The position numbers were made by a program, and so were the translations under genes. The notes beneath the pieces were generated by a model, which did not search any database, was not told the origin of the DNA, and worked only from the letters and a program-made list of their open reading frames with translations. This document shows positions 40,514 through 50,277 of a DNA stretch of 53,905 bases, in pieces (position 1 is the stretch's first letter; each line of letters begins with the position of its first letter). Source of the DNA: Oligoflexia bacterium (GTDB lineage: Bacteria > Bdellovibrionota > UBA1018 > CAIPTA01); assembly GCA_903867855.1 (NCBI GenBank), contig CAIPTA010000063.1, forward strand, positions 1 through 53,905. The letters run 5' to 3'.

Positions 40514-41803
40514 ATGGGTATACTATCATCAATGTACACTGGCACCACCGGTATTCAAGCTAACGGTGAGGCCCTCGGCGTAATTTCAGATAACATTGCG
40601 AACGCAAACACCATCGGTTTCAAAACGAGCCGAGCAGAATTTTCCGATGTGATTGCAAAATCACTGAAAGGGATCTTGGGTGGTAACCAAATCGGTCGTG
40701 GTACAAAACTTTCCAACGTAGATCAAATCTTCTCGCAAGGTGCGATCACCCAAACTGAAAAAGCTACCGACCTTGCCATCAGCGGCGACGGTTTCTTCGT
40801 GGTAGATGGTCCAGATGGTCGTAACTTCACTCGTAACGGTTCTTTTAACTTCAACAAAGATGGCGAGCTTGTAAACGGAGATGGTTTACTCGTAAAAGGT
40901 TTCCGCGCGGATGATAGTGGTAAAGTAACCACTCAACTTGATTCGATTAAATTGGATCGCCAAGTGATCGATGCAAAGAAAACTGAGACGGTAGATATTT
41001 CGATGAACCTCGATATTCGTGCCGATGCATTGCCAGCGGGCTTTGATGCGACCAAGCCAAATGAAACTTCTAACTATTCCACTGGCGTAACAGTTTACGA
41101 TTCAGCTGGTAACTCCCACAACCTCACTATGTTTTTCGCAAAAACTGGTGACAACACTTGGACATGGAATGCCATGGCTAAGGGCGAGGAAACTGCAGGC
41201 GGCACCAAGGGTGTTGGTGTGGTTGGCGCAACTGGCACTTTGCAATTCACCACTGATGGTAAATTGCAGTCGCAACAAATTGGATCCAATTCCTTCAATT
41301 TCGCGAAGGGTGCACTTCCTGGACAAGCCATCAACTTCAAGTTCGGTGATGCGATCGCAGAAGGTGGCACAGGCGTGCAAGGATCTACTCAGTACGGTAC
41401 AGCGAGCGATGTGTACAAGCACTCACAAGATGGATATACCGCTGGAACTATCGGTGGTCTCTCCTTTAACGATGATGGTGTACTCTCCGCTTCCTATACC
41501 AACGGTGTGACCAAAAACATCGCTCAGGTAGCTGTGGCGAAATTCGAGAACAACGAAGGCCTCTTAAAAGCTGGTGGTAACAACTTCAAAGAAAGTCGTA
41601 ACTCTGGAGCGCCAAACCTTGGTGCACCGAATACCTCTGGCCGTGGAAAGATCTTCGCGAAATCGGTGGAATCCTCTACCACGGATATCGCATCCGAGTT
41701 CGTGAACCTGATCCAAATGCAACGTGCCTTCCAGGCAAGTTCCAGAACCTTGAGCTCCTCCGACGAGATGATGCAAGAGATTCTGAATATCAAACGTAGC
41801 TAA
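40514..41803 (+). CDS. flgE: Flagellar hook protein FlgE
   Basis: 429 residues. N-terminus MGILSSMYTGTTGIQANGEALGVISDNIANANTIGFKTSRAEF and C-terminus EFVNLIQMQRAFQASSRTLSSSDEMMQEILNIKR are canonical for FlgE. LAISGDGFFVV and FTRNGSFNFNKDGELVN are also typical. Exported subunit of the hook. A terminator follows, closing the first half of the cluster. Confidence 0.97.
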   Translation: MGILSSMYTGTTGIQANGEALGVISDNIANANTIGFKTSRAEFSDVIAKSLKGILGGNQIGRGTKLSNVDQIFSQGAITQTEKATDLAISGDGFFVVDGPDGRNFTRNGSFNFNKDGELVNGDGLLVKGFRADDSGKVTTQLDSIKLDRQVIDAKKTETVDISMNLDIRADALPAGFDATKPNETSNYSTGVTVYDSAGNSHNLTMFFAKTGDNTWTWNAMAKGEETAGGTKGVGVVGATGTLQFTTDGKLQSQQIGSNSFNFAKGALPGQAINFKFGDAIAEGGTGVQGSTQYGTASDVYKHSQDGYTAGTIGGLSFNDDGVLSASYTNGVTKNIAQVAVAKFENNEGLLKAGGNNFKESRNSGAPNLGAPNTSGRGKIFAKSVESSTTDIASEFVNLIQMQRAFQASSRTLSSSDEMMQEILNIKRS

Positions 41804-41831
41804 TAGTTCTTTTCGTTAAAAACACATCCTG

Positions 41832-41869
41832 GGGAAGTCTGCGCTAGTCGAAGCGTGGACTTCCCTTTT
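41832..41869 (+). terminator. Rho-independent terminator after flgE
   Basis: GGGAAGTC (41832-41839) / GACTTCCC (41858-41865) with an inner CGCT/AGCG stem, followed by TTTTG. It separates the flgB-flgE unit from the fliL-fliA unit. Confidence 0.9.
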
Positions 41870-41978
41870 GTCAAAGCCTTGACGGCACTATTTCTCCCCT
41901 TTTGACACCTCGGTATTATTTACCTCTTATCCGCATAGTAAAATCATCTACTTACATCGTTTTCAGCCCCTTTGACGC

Positions 41979-41994
41979 TGGCATGCGCATTGCA
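41979..41994 (+). promoter_or_regulatory. Sigma-54 (-24/-12) promoter for fliL
   Basis: TGGCATGCGCATTGCA matches TGGCACG-N4-TTGCA at all but one consensus position with exact spacing. It is 33 bases before the fliL start and after the flgE terminator, so it should drive fliL through fliA. Confidence 0.85.
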
Positions 41995-42027
41995 ATTTCA
42001 TTTGTGGGTTTATCAGGAGGATATCTC

Positions 42028-42594
42028 GTGGCCGACGAAGCAGCAGGATCAGCACCAGGTGGTAACGCCAAGATCATGATGGGTCTACTAGGACTCAACG
42101 TGGTTGTGATGGTGGGCGTTCTCGTAGTGCTCTTTTTAGGAAATAAAAAGCAGCAAACCACCCAAACTCTAGATCAAGTAGCCGCTGGATCGGCTACTCC
42201 AGGCGCTGAAGCCAAGCCTGCCGAAAAAGGCAAAGAGGGCGAGAAGGGAAAAGAAGGCGAGAAGGGCAAAGAGGGCGGAGCTGCTGAAGCTGATGTGCAC
42301 TTCTTTAGCGTTGGCGATTTCACTGCTAATTTGAGCGGTGCTGCCTCCACGCACTATGTGCGTATTAGCGTGAATTTTGAAATGAGCAAGGATGCTGATG
42401 AAGAAGAGTTCAAAGCCCGTCGCCCACAATTTCGGGATAAAGTGATTTCCTTGCTCAATAGCAAGAAGCCCACGGATCTAGAAGGCGCTGAAGGAAGAAA
42501 TTTTTTGAAAGAAGAAATCAAGACAGCTGTGAATACGTTTATTCAAAAAGGAAAAGTAGAAGGAGTCTACTTTTCAACGTTTATTATTAACTGA
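42028..42594 (+). CDS. fliL: Flagellar basal-body-associated protein FliL
   Basis: 188 residues from GTG 42028, which follows AGGAGG; a longer frame would cover the promoter. One membrane helix (AKIMMGLLGLNVVVMVGVLVVLF) and a periplasmic FliL domain (FFSVGDFTANLSGAASTHYVRISVNFEM; RDKVISLLNSK). Between them is a linker with three units of EKGKEG, encoded by an 18-base tandem repeat (42229-42276). FliL surrounds or supports stators. Confidence 0.93.
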   Translation: MADEAAGSAPGGNAKIMMGLLGLNVVVMVGVLVVLFLGNKKQQTTQTLDQVAAGSATPGAEAKPAEKGKEGEKGKEGEKGKEGGAAEADVHFFSVGDFTANLSGAASTHYVRISVNFEMSKDADEEEFKARRPQFRDKVISLLNSKKPTDLEGAEGRNFLKEEIKTAVNTFIQKGKVEGVYFSTFIIN

Positions 42595-42604
42595 GGAAGT
42601 CTGA

Positions 42605-43615
42605 ATGAATCAGGTTCTATCTCAAAGTGAAGTAGATGCTCTCCTCAACGCGGTGATGGATCCCAACGCGGGCGCTGCTGGTGGCGGCTCCGGCGGTGAT
42701 AGCGGCGGTGGCGGCGTTGATGAAAAAGTTCAGCAGATCAATGTAACTCCTTACGACTTAGGTAACCAAGACCGCGTGATCCGCGGCAGGATGATGACTC
42801 TCGACATCATCTACGAGCGTTTCATTCGTTTGTTCCGAGTGAGTCTCTCCACTTCACTTCGCAAAATTGCTTCTCTTTCGATTATCTCTACCGATCTTTT
42901 GAAGTTCGGCGAATTCTTGAATACACTGCCAATTCCATCCTGCATGGGTGTGATGCGCTTCGATACACTGCGCGGTTCGGGTATGATCGTGATCGAATCA
43001 AAGCTTGTGTATGCTCTGGTAGATGCTTTCTTCGGCGGCTCGGATCGCCCCTACACAAAGAGTGAAGGAAAAGAATTCACACGTATCGAACTCTCCGTAA
43101 TCGGCAAGGTGATCGATCTTGCCCTGAAAGATCTCGATGAAGCATGGGCACCTGTGCATCGCACAGATATCTCTTTCGTACGTATCGAAGTGAACCCACA
43201 GTTCGTGGGTCTTGTGCCTCCATCGGATGTGGTTATCTCTACCACCTTCGAAGTAGAGCTAGAACACGCATCCGGAACGATTGCGGTTGTTGTGCCTTAC
43301 CAAACCTTGGAGCCCATCAAGGAAAAATTGAACGCGGGTTTCCAGCCAGAAGGCGATCGCTTCGAGCGCGTATGGACTCACCAACTTCGTGAACATATCA
43401 GCGATACTTTTTTAAATTGCAGAGTGAACCTCGGCGAGACGAATCTCACCGTGGGTGATTTAGTGAACCTCAATGTGGGCGATATTATTCCGCTCACGCA
43501 AGATGCAGATGGAGAACTGGATCTGCATATCGAAGGCACTGCGAAGTATAAATGTTTATTTGGCGTATCCCGCGGCAATCGCGCGATACAAATCACAAGA
43601 GCAATTGATAAGTAA
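42605..43615 (+). CDS. fliM: Flagellar motor switch protein FliM
   Basis: 336 residues. The N-terminal CheY-P-binding motif LSQSEVDALL is present, followed by a Gly/Ser-rich linker (AAGGGSGGDSGGGG). Core elements: YDLGNQDRVIRGRMMTLDIIYERFIRLFRVSLS, and a C-terminal SpoA domain (DTFLNCRVNLGETNLTVGDLVNLNVGDIIPL). C-ring protein that sets rotation direction. Confidence 0.97.
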   Translation: MNQVLSQSEVDALLNAVMDPNAGAAGGGSGGDSGGGGVDEKVQQINVTPYDLGNQDRVIRGRMMTLDIIYERFIRLFRVSLSTSLRKIASLSIISTDLLKFGEFLNTLPIPSCMGVMRFDTLRGSGMIVIESKLVYALVDAFFGGSDRPYTKSEGKEFTRIELSVIGKVIDLALKDLDEAWAPVHRTDISFVRIEVNPQFVGLVPPSDVVISTTFEVELEHASGTIAVVVPYQTLEPIKEKLNAGFQPEGDRFERVWTHQLREHISDTFLNCRVNLGETNLTVGDLVNLNVGDIIPLTQDADGELDLHIEGTAKYKCLFGVSRGNRAIQITRAIDK

Positions 43616-43633
43616 GTTTGAGGGGGATGCAAC

Positions 43634-43990
43634 ATGGCGGATATACAGCAAGATAGTCTGAATCCAAACGGGAACGTAGCCAGCATAGGTGCTGCCGGAG
43701 GTCCTGCAAAAAAAGAGGAAGTAGATGAAATTCATAATTTAGATTTCATCCTCGATATTCCCCTTCGCGTGAGTGTGGAGCTGGGTCGCACAAAAATTCT
43801 CGTGCGCGATCTTCTTCAACTTGGGCAAGGTTCAGTAGTGGAACTTGCAAAGTTTGCTGGTGAACCACTCGAACTTCTCGTGAACGATAAGCTCATCGCC
43901 AGAGGCGAAGTGGTGGTAGTGAACGAAAAATTCGGTATCCGCCTAACAGATATTATTTCCCCAGTGGAGCGTATTGAACAACTGAAGTAA
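43634..43990 (+). CDS. fliN: Flagellar motor switch protein FliN
   Basis: 118 residues: a polar N-terminal ~40, then one SpoA domain (DFILDIPLRVSVELGRTKILVRDLLQLGQGSVVELAKFAGEPLELLVNDKLIARGEVVVVNEKFGIRLTDI in segments). Forms the lower C ring with FliM and docks FliH. Confidence 0.96.
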   Translation: MADIQQDSLNPNGNVASIGAAGGPAKKEEVDEIHNLDFILDIPLRVSVELGRTKILVRDLLQLGQGSVVELAKFAGEPLELLVNDKLIARGEVVVVNEKFGIRLTDIISPVERIEQLK

Positions 43991-44030
43991 TTAGCAGCAA
44001 TGCTTGTTGCGTAGTCAGGAGGACTACCAA

Positions 44031-45185
44031 ATGAGATTCATGAAGAATACCCGTATCAAAGATAAAGCAGTTGAATTAGCTTCCAAGGCCTTGCTACTCG
44101 CCGTGAGTATCTTGGTTTGCTTGTGGATGATCTCTGGGGCTCGCGCGGCCACTCCCCAAATCCAAGATCTCGTTGTAACAGATCAGGAGGCTGGCGCCAC
44201 GAAAGTGGAGCTCAAGCTTTCTTCTGCCGTGGCGAGAAATAATGTGTCTGTTGATTTCGAAAGAAACTTTATCCAGGTTTCCTTTCATGGCGTTTCCGCT
44301 TTCCCTGCAAAAAACAAAAATGTGGGCGAAGAAGTGTTGGAAAAAATCTTTACCTACCAATACCAGCCAGACCTAGCGCGTGTTCGCCTTCTCTTAAGAT
44401 CGGAAGCCAGCAAGGTTAAAGCAGCTACCACTTGGCATTTGATCGGCAATTCCCTCGTGATCACTATTCCTGGGAAAGACAGCTCCGCTACTGCAGCGGC
44501 TGCACCAAAAGCGGATTCAGTGAAACAAATTTCTGCCGTAGAAGAAAAACCAGATTTAGCAAATCAAGCAGCTGAGGCGCAGATTTTAAAAGAAGTAACT
44601 ACTGGTAAGGCAGAAAAGAGCGCGGAGAAAACCGCGAAGCTCGATAGCAAAGGTGAAAATGAACCTTTGTTTCTTGGTGAAAGCACAGAAAAAGTGGCCA
44701 AGCCTGCTGCAGCAAGTGGTCCAACTCCTTTCCAAAAAATGATTTCTGGTTTGTTCACCGTGCTCGTGATTATCGGTTCGATCGCGCTGGCCTTCCGCAA
44801 ATTTGTGTTGGGCAAGGGCTTGAAGATTGGTTCACTTAACTTTGCTAGAGGCAATCGCATGATTGATGTGGTTTCTACGCAAGGGTTGGGTCCGAAAAAA
44901 TCACTTTCCGTGGTTCGGGTTGCTGATCAGTATATTGTTATTGGTGTGACGGGCGATAATATCAACTTTCTCACGAATCTCGATTCCAAGGCCAATGTGG
45001 AAAAATATTTGGATATCGATGAAGTGCAAACTGACCAAGTGGCATTCAGTTCCACACTTAGTAATAATTTGAATACCAATGTTACGTTTAAAGCGAGTTC
45101 AGATACGTTGCCGGAGAAAACTCCAGTGGCAGCCAGTATTCGCTCCTCGATAAAGAAGCGCATCGAAGGCTTCAAGCCCCTTTAG
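44031..45185 (+). CDS. fliO: FliO with an N-terminal AMIN-like periplasmic domain
   Basis: 384 residues from ATG 44031 (AGGAGG at 44017), about three times enteric FliO. The N-terminus ends in a signal-peptide-like [19 protein letters not shown]. Residues ~40-145 look AMIN-like ([58 protein letters not shown]). A charged linker leads to a membrane helix ([19 protein letters not shown]) and the FliO domain ([29 protein letters not shown]). FliO assists assembly of the FliP ring. AMIN domains bind peptidoglycan or septal/outer structures, so this form may tie export-gate assembly to the wall. Confidence 0.85.
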   Translation: MRFMKNTRIKDKAVELASKALLLAVSILVCLWMISGARAATPQIQDLVVTDQEAGATKVELKLSSAVARNNVSVDFERNFIQVSFHGVSAFPAKNKNVGEEVLEKIFTYQYQPDLARVRLLLRSEASKVKAATTWHLIGNSLVITIPGKDSSATAAAAPKADSVKQISAVEEKPDLANQAAEAQILKEVTTGKAEKSAEKTAKLDSKGENEPLFLGESTEKVAKPAAASGPTPFQKMISGLFTVLVIIGSIALAFRKFVLGKGLKIGSLNFARGNRMIDVVSTQGLGPKKSLSVVRVADQYIVIGVTGDNINFLTNLDSKANVEKYLDIDEVQTDQVAFSSTLSNNLNTNVTFKASSDTLPEKTPVAASIRSSIKKRIEGFKPL

Positions 45186-45195
45186 AAAGTTGATC

Positions 45196-45951
45196 ATGAA
45201 AAGAGCCCTACTCGCATTCTGTATCTTCTTCTGCCTCTTCTCGGGATATTCGAGCTATGCCGCCGGCGGTGGTGTGTCGCTGCCGAATATTAATATCTCG
45301 ATGGCGAAAGGGAGCAATCCTGGAGAAACAGTTTCTGCGCTAAGAGTTTTAATTCTTTTCACTGTTCTCTCGCTTGCTCCTGCGATTCTCATCATGATGA
45401 CCTCCTTCACGAGGATCGTGGTGGTACTTTCCTTTTTGCGTCAGGCCCTAGCCACTCAAAATATGCCGCCGAACCAATTGATCATTGGTCTCTCGCTATT
45501 TTTGAGTTTTTTCGTGATGGCACCAGTCTGGCAGGATATCAACACGAACGCTCTAACTCCCTATATGGAAGATAAGATTGATCAAGACACAGCAATGGAG
45601 CGCGCTGAAAAACCATTGCGCACCTTTATGTTTCACCAGACGCGGGAAAAAGATTTGCGTCTCTTTCTAGAACTCGCAAAAACAGCGAAGCCAAAAACAA
45701 AAGCAGAAGTGCCAACCTGGGTGCTCATTCCTGCCTTTATGGTGAGCGAATTGAAAACAGCATTCACTATCGGCTTCATGCTCTACTTGCCGTTCTTGAT
45801 TATCGATATGGTAGTGGCTTCCGTGCTGATGGCGATGGGGATGATGATGTTGCCGCCAGTGGTAATCTCTCTACCGTTTAAGTTGCTACTCTTTGTTCTT
45901 GTGGACGGCTGGGAACTTGTAGTGAGTTCTTTGGTGAAATCTTTCGGTTAG
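45196..45951 (+). CDS. fliP: Flagellar export gate protein FliP
   Basis: 251 residues from ATG 45196 (a TTG at 45190 is possible). It keeps a signal peptide ([21 protein letters not shown]), as FliP proteins do. Signature regions: [36 protein letters not shown] and [43 protein letters not shown]. Forms the core of the export channel with FliQ and FliR. Confidence 0.97.
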   Translation: MKRALLAFCIFFCLFSGYSSYAAGGGVSLPNINISMAKGSNPGETVSALRVLILFTVLSLAPAILIMMTSFTRIVVVLSFLRQALATQNMPPNQLIIGLSLFLSFFVMAPVWQDINTNALTPYMEDKIDQDTAMERAEKPLRTFMFHQTREKDLRLFLELAKTAKPKTKAEVPTWVLIPAFMVSELKTAFTIGFMLYLPFLIIDMVVASVLMAMGMMMLPPVVISLPFKLLLFVLVDGWELVVSSLVKSFG

Positions 45952-45960
45952 GAGTGACCC

Positions 45961-46233
45961 ATGACAGAAGATGTTGTTCTTAGCTTAGCCAGAGATGCCA
46001 TTTGGACCACGGTGCTGCTCGCGGCGCCCCTCTTACTTGCCTCTCTCGTGGTAGGTCTCTTAGTGAGTATTCTGCAGGCCGTAACGCAGATCAACGAATC
46101 TACGCTTTCTTTCATTCCAAAAATGCTCGCCATCGTAGTGGTTATCATCGTGATGGCGCCGTGGATGACTCAAATGATTACCTCCTATACAACGGAACTA
46201 TTTACATCCCTACCCAACATGGTGAGGCTCTAG
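45961..46233 (+). CDS. fliQ: Flagellar export gate protein FliQ
   Basis: 90 residues, two membrane helices (TVLLAAPLLLASLVVGLLVSILQA and FIPKMLAIVVVIIVMAPWM) around the TQINESTLSF motif. Canonical size and sequence. The stop is followed immediately by the fliR start. Confidence 0.96.
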   Translation: MTEDVVLSLARDAIWTTVLLAAPLLLASLVVGLLVSILQAVTQINESTLSFIPKMLAIVVVIIVMAPWMTQMITSYTTELFTSLPNMVRL

Positions 46234-47025
46234 TTGAACGTCTTTACGTTTAGCGAATTTGAGATTCTTCTTTTCTTTGCCGCGCTCGTGCGCGTGAGTA
46301 TGTTTTTCCTGCTACTTCCCTTTTTCGGCGACAATAATGTGCCAGGCACCGTCAAAATTTTGCTGCCTTTTGCCCTCACTTTGATGCTTTTCCCGATATT
46401 GAAGACGGGTGCGATCTCTGTGCGTCCGGAAGATTTGCAATCCAGCCTAGGAATCGTGATCGTAGTTTTCAAAGAGGCGAGTGTTGGTTTGGCAATGGGT
46501 TTCATTGCGAAGATGTTCTTCGATGCACTGAGTTTTGGCTTCGCCTTCGTGGGTATGCAGATGGGATTTACCATGGCATCGATGTACGATCATCACACAG
46601 AATCGAATATGCCCGTGATTTCGCAAGTGATCATGATCTTCGCCACTTTGATTTTCTTAGGGATTGATGGCCATCACATGCTGATTCGCGCGATGGTGGA
46701 GAGTTTTCGGGTGATTCCGATTGGCGGTGCTGTGTTTACCAAAGCAATTTCCGGCTTTGTGATGAACGCAGCTGTGCAGGTTTTCTGGATCGCCGTGAAG
46801 CTTTCGGCTCCGATGGCTCTCGTGATTTTTCTCGCGAACACAGCCTTCGGTATTATCGCCAAAGCAGTGCCACAAATTAACGTGTTAGTGGTGAGCTTTT
46901 CTGTGAACGTGCTCGTAGGTTTTTTCGTACTTTTTTTGACCCTGCCGGTTTTTGGCACGAATGTTGGAGCAGTATTCCAAGAGATGTTCGTCAGGATGAC
47001 GGACGTGCTACGATACCTCACTTAA
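46234..47025 (+). CDS. fliR: Flagellar export gate protein FliR
   Basis: 263 residues from a TTG directly after the fliQ stop. Polytopic membrane protein with FEILLFFAALVRVSMFFLLLPFFG, a central region with MQMGFTMASMYDHH and a C-terminal VPQINVLVVSFSVNVLVGFFVLFLTLP, all FliR-like. Completes the FliPQR channel. Confidence 0.95.
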   Translation: MNVFTFSEFEILLFFAALVRVSMFFLLLPFFGDNNVPGTVKILLPFALTLMLFPILKTGAISVRPEDLQSSLGIVIVVFKEASVGLAMGFIAKMFFDALSFGFAFVGMQMGFTMASMYDHHTESNMPVISQVIMIFATLIFLGIDGHHMLIRAMVESFRVIPIGGAVFTKAISGFVMNAAVQVFWIAVKLSAPMALVIFLANTAFGIIAKAVPQINVLVVSFSVNVLVGFFVLFLTLPVFGTNVGAVFQEMFVRMTDVLRYLT

Positions 47026-47077
47026 TATTCGTGGTTGGCCCACTGGATATTCGTGTAAGTCCACTGAAGGATGAATC

Positions 47078-48166
47078 ATGGCTGAAGAGCAGCAGGGTGG
47101 GGGCGGTGATGAGGATAAAACCGAAGAACCGTCCGCGCAACGCCTAGAAGACTATCGCAAAGAAGGTCAGGTAGCTCAATCTAAGGAGCTCACCTCTCTA
47201 TTCGTATTACTCGCTACCCTGGGCGCTATGTATGCCATGGGGCCAACTCTACTTTTTGATTTCTTCGGATTCATGCGCCGCCTACTCGCTGAGTGTGGCA
47301 CTACGGAATTAACCACAGAGCGCGCCGGTATTTTACTGAACCTTTGCTTCGGTGCTGCCGCCAAAATTATTCTCCCCATCGCTTTCACCGGATTCGCCGC
47401 CGGTATCGTAGGGAGCATCATTCAATTTGGTTTTCTCTTCACCTTCACGCCCCTAGAGCCGCAGCTAGACCGCCTGAATCCTATTTCAGGCTTTGGCAGA
47501 ATCTTCTCCATGGGTGCGCTCGTTGAGGGTTTCAAATCTGTGATGAAACTCATCGTGGTTTCTTGGGTAACTTACTTGCTGATCAAAAAAGAAATCCTAA
47601 CCTCAGCCTCTGTGATGGATATGGATTCCGCCCAGTTCGCTACTTATATGACGAGCACTGCCTTCCGCTTAATTGGTAGCGTGTGCGTGGGCTTATTCGT
47701 AGTGGCTGCTCTTGATTTCGCCTATCAAAAATTTAAGTACCGAAAAAGTTTGATGATGTCTAAGCAGGAAGTGAAGCAGGAACACAAACAGCGTGAAGGG
47801 GATCCCTTACTTAAAGCGCGTATGCGTAGCTTGCAGCGTGAGATGTCGCGCAAGCGCATGATGGCCGATGTACCGAAAGCTGACGTTATCGTCACAAACC
47901 CGACACATATCGCGGTCGCCATCAAATATGACGCCGATAAAATGGCGGCTCCACGTGTGGTTGCAAAAGGCGCAGATTTATTAGCTCAAAGAATTAAAGA
48001 GGTTGCGAAGAAAAATGGAATTCCCATGGTGGAAAACGTTCCGTTGGCCCGAGCCCTGCATAAATCAGTTAAGGTGGGTGGTTCTGTACCAAGAGCTCTC
48101 TACCAAGCGGTCGCAGAAGTTTTGGCTTATGTGTACCGCCTCAAGGGCAGGATGAACTTGAAGTAA
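47078..48166 (+). CDS. flhB: Flagellar export switch protein FlhB
   Basis: 362 residues. Starts with the typical polar DKTEEPSAQRLEDYRKEGQVAQSKEL, four membrane helices, a charged linker (SKQEVKQEHKQREGDP) and the self-cleaving cytoplasmic domain with N274-P275-T-H. Cleavage between N and P switches export from rod/hook to filament subunits together with FliK. C-terminal GIPMVENVPLARALHKSVKVG is conserved. Confidence 0.97.
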   Translation: MAEEQQGGGGDEDKTEEPSAQRLEDYRKEGQVAQSKELTSLFVLLATLGAMYAMGPTLLFDFFGFMRRLLAECGTTELTTERAGILLNLCFGAAAKIILPIAFTGFAAGIVGSIIQFGFLFTFTPLEPQLDRLNPISGFGRIFSMGALVEGFKSVMKLIVVSWVTYLLIKKEILTSASVMDMDSAQFATYMTSTAFRLIGSVCVGLFVVAALDFAYQKFKYRKSLMMSKQEVKQEHKQREGDPLLKARMRSLQREMSRKRMMADVPKADVIVTNPTHIAVAIKYDADKMAAPRVVAKGADLLAQRIKEVAKKNGIPMVENVPLARALHKSVKVGGSVPRALYQAVAEVLAYVYRLKGRMNLK

Positions 48167-48183
48167 GCTACAGGTGGATGTAA

Positions 48184-50277
48184 GTGGCAGATAGCAAAGC
48201 AAAATCTAGCATGTTCTCAGGAGCCAAGAATTCAGATCTTGCGCTCGCAGCTGGCGTAATCGGCATTTTGGTGCTGATGATTGTGCCGCTCCCTTCGTTC
48301 ATGGTCGACATTTTCTTGACGTTATCTCTTGCTGGCAGCGTTGTCTTACTTTTGACAGCTACCTACGCGAAACGTCCTCTCGACTTCTCCGTTTTCCCAT
48401 CCGTACTTCTTACCTTCACCTTATTCCGCCTTGCCTTGAGCATTGCGTCTACTCGTCTCGTTCTGTTACACGGACCCGATCAAGGCACTAGTGCCGCCGG
48501 TGTGATCATTCGTGCCTTCGGAGAGTTCGTGGTGGGTGGTAACTACGCCGTGGGTATCGTGATCTTCGTGATCCTTGTGATCATTAACTTCGTAGTAATC
48601 ACAAAAGGTGCTGGCCGCGTGGCAGAAGTTGCTGCGCGTTTCACCTTGGATGCTATGCCTGGTAAACAAATGGCAATCGATGCTGATTTGAATGCTGGCG
48701 TGATCAACGAGCAAGAAGCTCGCAAGCGCCGTTCTACCGTAGCGCAAGAAGCAGACTTTTACGGAGCCATGGACGGTGCTAGCAAATTCGTACGCGGAGA
48801 TGCCATCGCTGGGATCATGATTGTTATCGTGAACATCATCGGTGGTATCATCATTGGTACCATCCAGCAGGGCATGAATATTGGCGACGCCGCGCAAACT
48901 TTCGTGCTCTTAACAGTGGGTGATGGTCTCGTATCTCAAATTCCTGCTCTCATTATCTCTACTGCAGCCGGTTTGATCGTAACTCGCGCTGGCTCTGGAA
49001 ATAATCTTTCGGATGAGTTTGGTAATCAGTTCACCAGTAATCCAAAAGCACTCGGAGTAGCAGGCGGCACGATGGCCTTTGTGGCTGTGATCCCTGGAAT
49101 CCCAGCGCTCCCTTTCTTGATCGTTGGTGGCGCACTTGGTTTTGCAGCCTATAAAATTTCAAATAACGCGAAAGATAAAGAAAAGGTGGAGCTCGCTGCC
49201 AGCAAAGAAAAAGGCAAAGAGAATTCGGAGAAGATCGAATCTCTGCTCGCGATGGATGTGCTCGAACTCGAAGTGGGCTATGGCCTAATCAGCATTGTGG
49301 ACCCAGAGCAAAATGGCGAACTCTTAACTCGTATCAACCAGATTCGCCGTCAGTTTGCGCTCGATATGGGAGTGATCATTCCTTCACTTCGCATCCGCGA
49401 CAATTTGCAGCTTAATCCTGGGCAATACAATTTCTTGCTCAAAGGCGTTTCCATCGGCGGCGGAGAAATGATGGTGGATCATCTACTTGCCATGGATCCG
49501 GGCAACGTTTCTTCTGTTGTAGCCGGTGTGCCCACCACTGAACCAGCATTCGGATTGCCTGCGATTTGGATTGCGCCTTCCAATAAAGACACTGCTACTT
49601 TCAACGGCTATACCGTGGTGGATCTCTCCACAGTTATCGCAACTCACCTCACGGAGCTCCTCAAGAAACACTTACCAGAGTTATTTGGACGTCAAGAATT
49701 GCAAACTCTTCTCGACTCTTTCAAGGAGCAGTATCCAAAAGTGGTGGAAGATTTGGTGCCGAACCTTGTTTCGCCAGCACTCTTGCTACGGGTGATGCAA
49801 AATCTATTGCGTGAACAAGTTCCGATTCGCGATTTGCGCACGATTCTAGAGGCGATTACGGAAACTGCTTCTTCTTCGAAAGACCCAATTTCTCTCACAG
49901 AGGCCGCGAGAACTGGATTGCAGCGTTCTATCACTTCTCGCTTACTGGCTGGTGGCACTGAACTCGCGATTCTTACTCTCGATCGTCAGATCGAAGAAAC
50001 TATTGCTAGCTCGATCGTGAACACGGAGCGAGGCCCAGAGGTAGCTACTGATCCCGAATTTGTGCGTCAGCTCTTGAGTTCACTCAACGTAGACGTGGCA
50101 CGCTCCCTCGAACAATATTCGCAGGCGGTAATTTTGTGCTCTCCTTCGATCCGCTTTCACTTTAAGCGCCTGATCGAACGTTTTATCCCAAGTTTAGTTG
50201 TGCTCTCACACAATGAAGTGGCACCAAACGTGAATCTAAAATCTATAGGAACAGTGAGGTTGGAAGATGCAAGTTAA
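48184..50277 (+). CDS. flhA: Flagellar export apparatus protein FlhA
   Basis: 697 residues from GTG 48184. Eight-helix membrane half with SVFPSVLLTFTLFRLALSIASTRLVL and the FHIPEP-type segment (FTLDAMPGKQMAIDADLNAGVINEQEA), then the large cytoplasmic domain with GYGLISIVD and LLRVMQNLLREQVPIRDLRTILEA. Proton-driven export gate and chaperone docking platform. Overlaps flhF by 11 bases. Confidence 0.98.
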   Translation: MADSKAKSSMFSGAKNSDLALAAGVIGILVLMIVPLPSFMVDIFLTLSLAGSVVLLLTATYAKRPLDFSVFPSVLLTFTLFRLALSIASTRLVLLHGPDQGTSAAGVIIRAFGEFVVGGNYAVGIVIFVILVIINFVVITKGAGRVAEVAARFTLDAMPGKQMAIDADLNAGVINEQEARKRRSTVAQEADFYGAMDGASKFVRGDAIAGIMIVIVNIIGGIIIGTIQQGMNIGDAAQTFVLLTVGDGLVSQIPALIISTAAGLIVTRAGSGNNLSDEFGNQFTSNPKALGVAGGTMAFVAVIPGIPALPFLIVGGALGFAAYKISNNAKDKEKVELAASKEKGKENSEKIESLLAMDVLELEVGYGLISIVDPEQNGELLTRINQIRRQFALDMGVIIPSLRIRDNLQLNPGQYNFLLKGVSIGGGEMMVDHLLAMDPGNVSSVVAGVPTTEPAFGLPAIWIAPSNKDTATFNGYTVVDLSTVIATHLTELLKKHLPELFGRQELQTLLDSFKEQYPKVVEDLVPNLVSPALLLRVMQNLLREQVPIRDLRTILEAITETASSSKDPISLTEAARTGLQRSITSRLLAGGTELAILTLDRQIEETIASSIVNTERGPEVATDPEFVRQLLSSLNVDVARSLEQYSQAVILCSPSIRFHFKRLIERFIPSLVVLSHNEVAPNVNLKSIGTVRLEDAS

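Noticed and set aside
41902-42027. Extended N-terminus of FliL
   Set aside because: The extension covers the sigma-54 promoter; GTG 42028 follows AGGAGG and gives a normal FliL.
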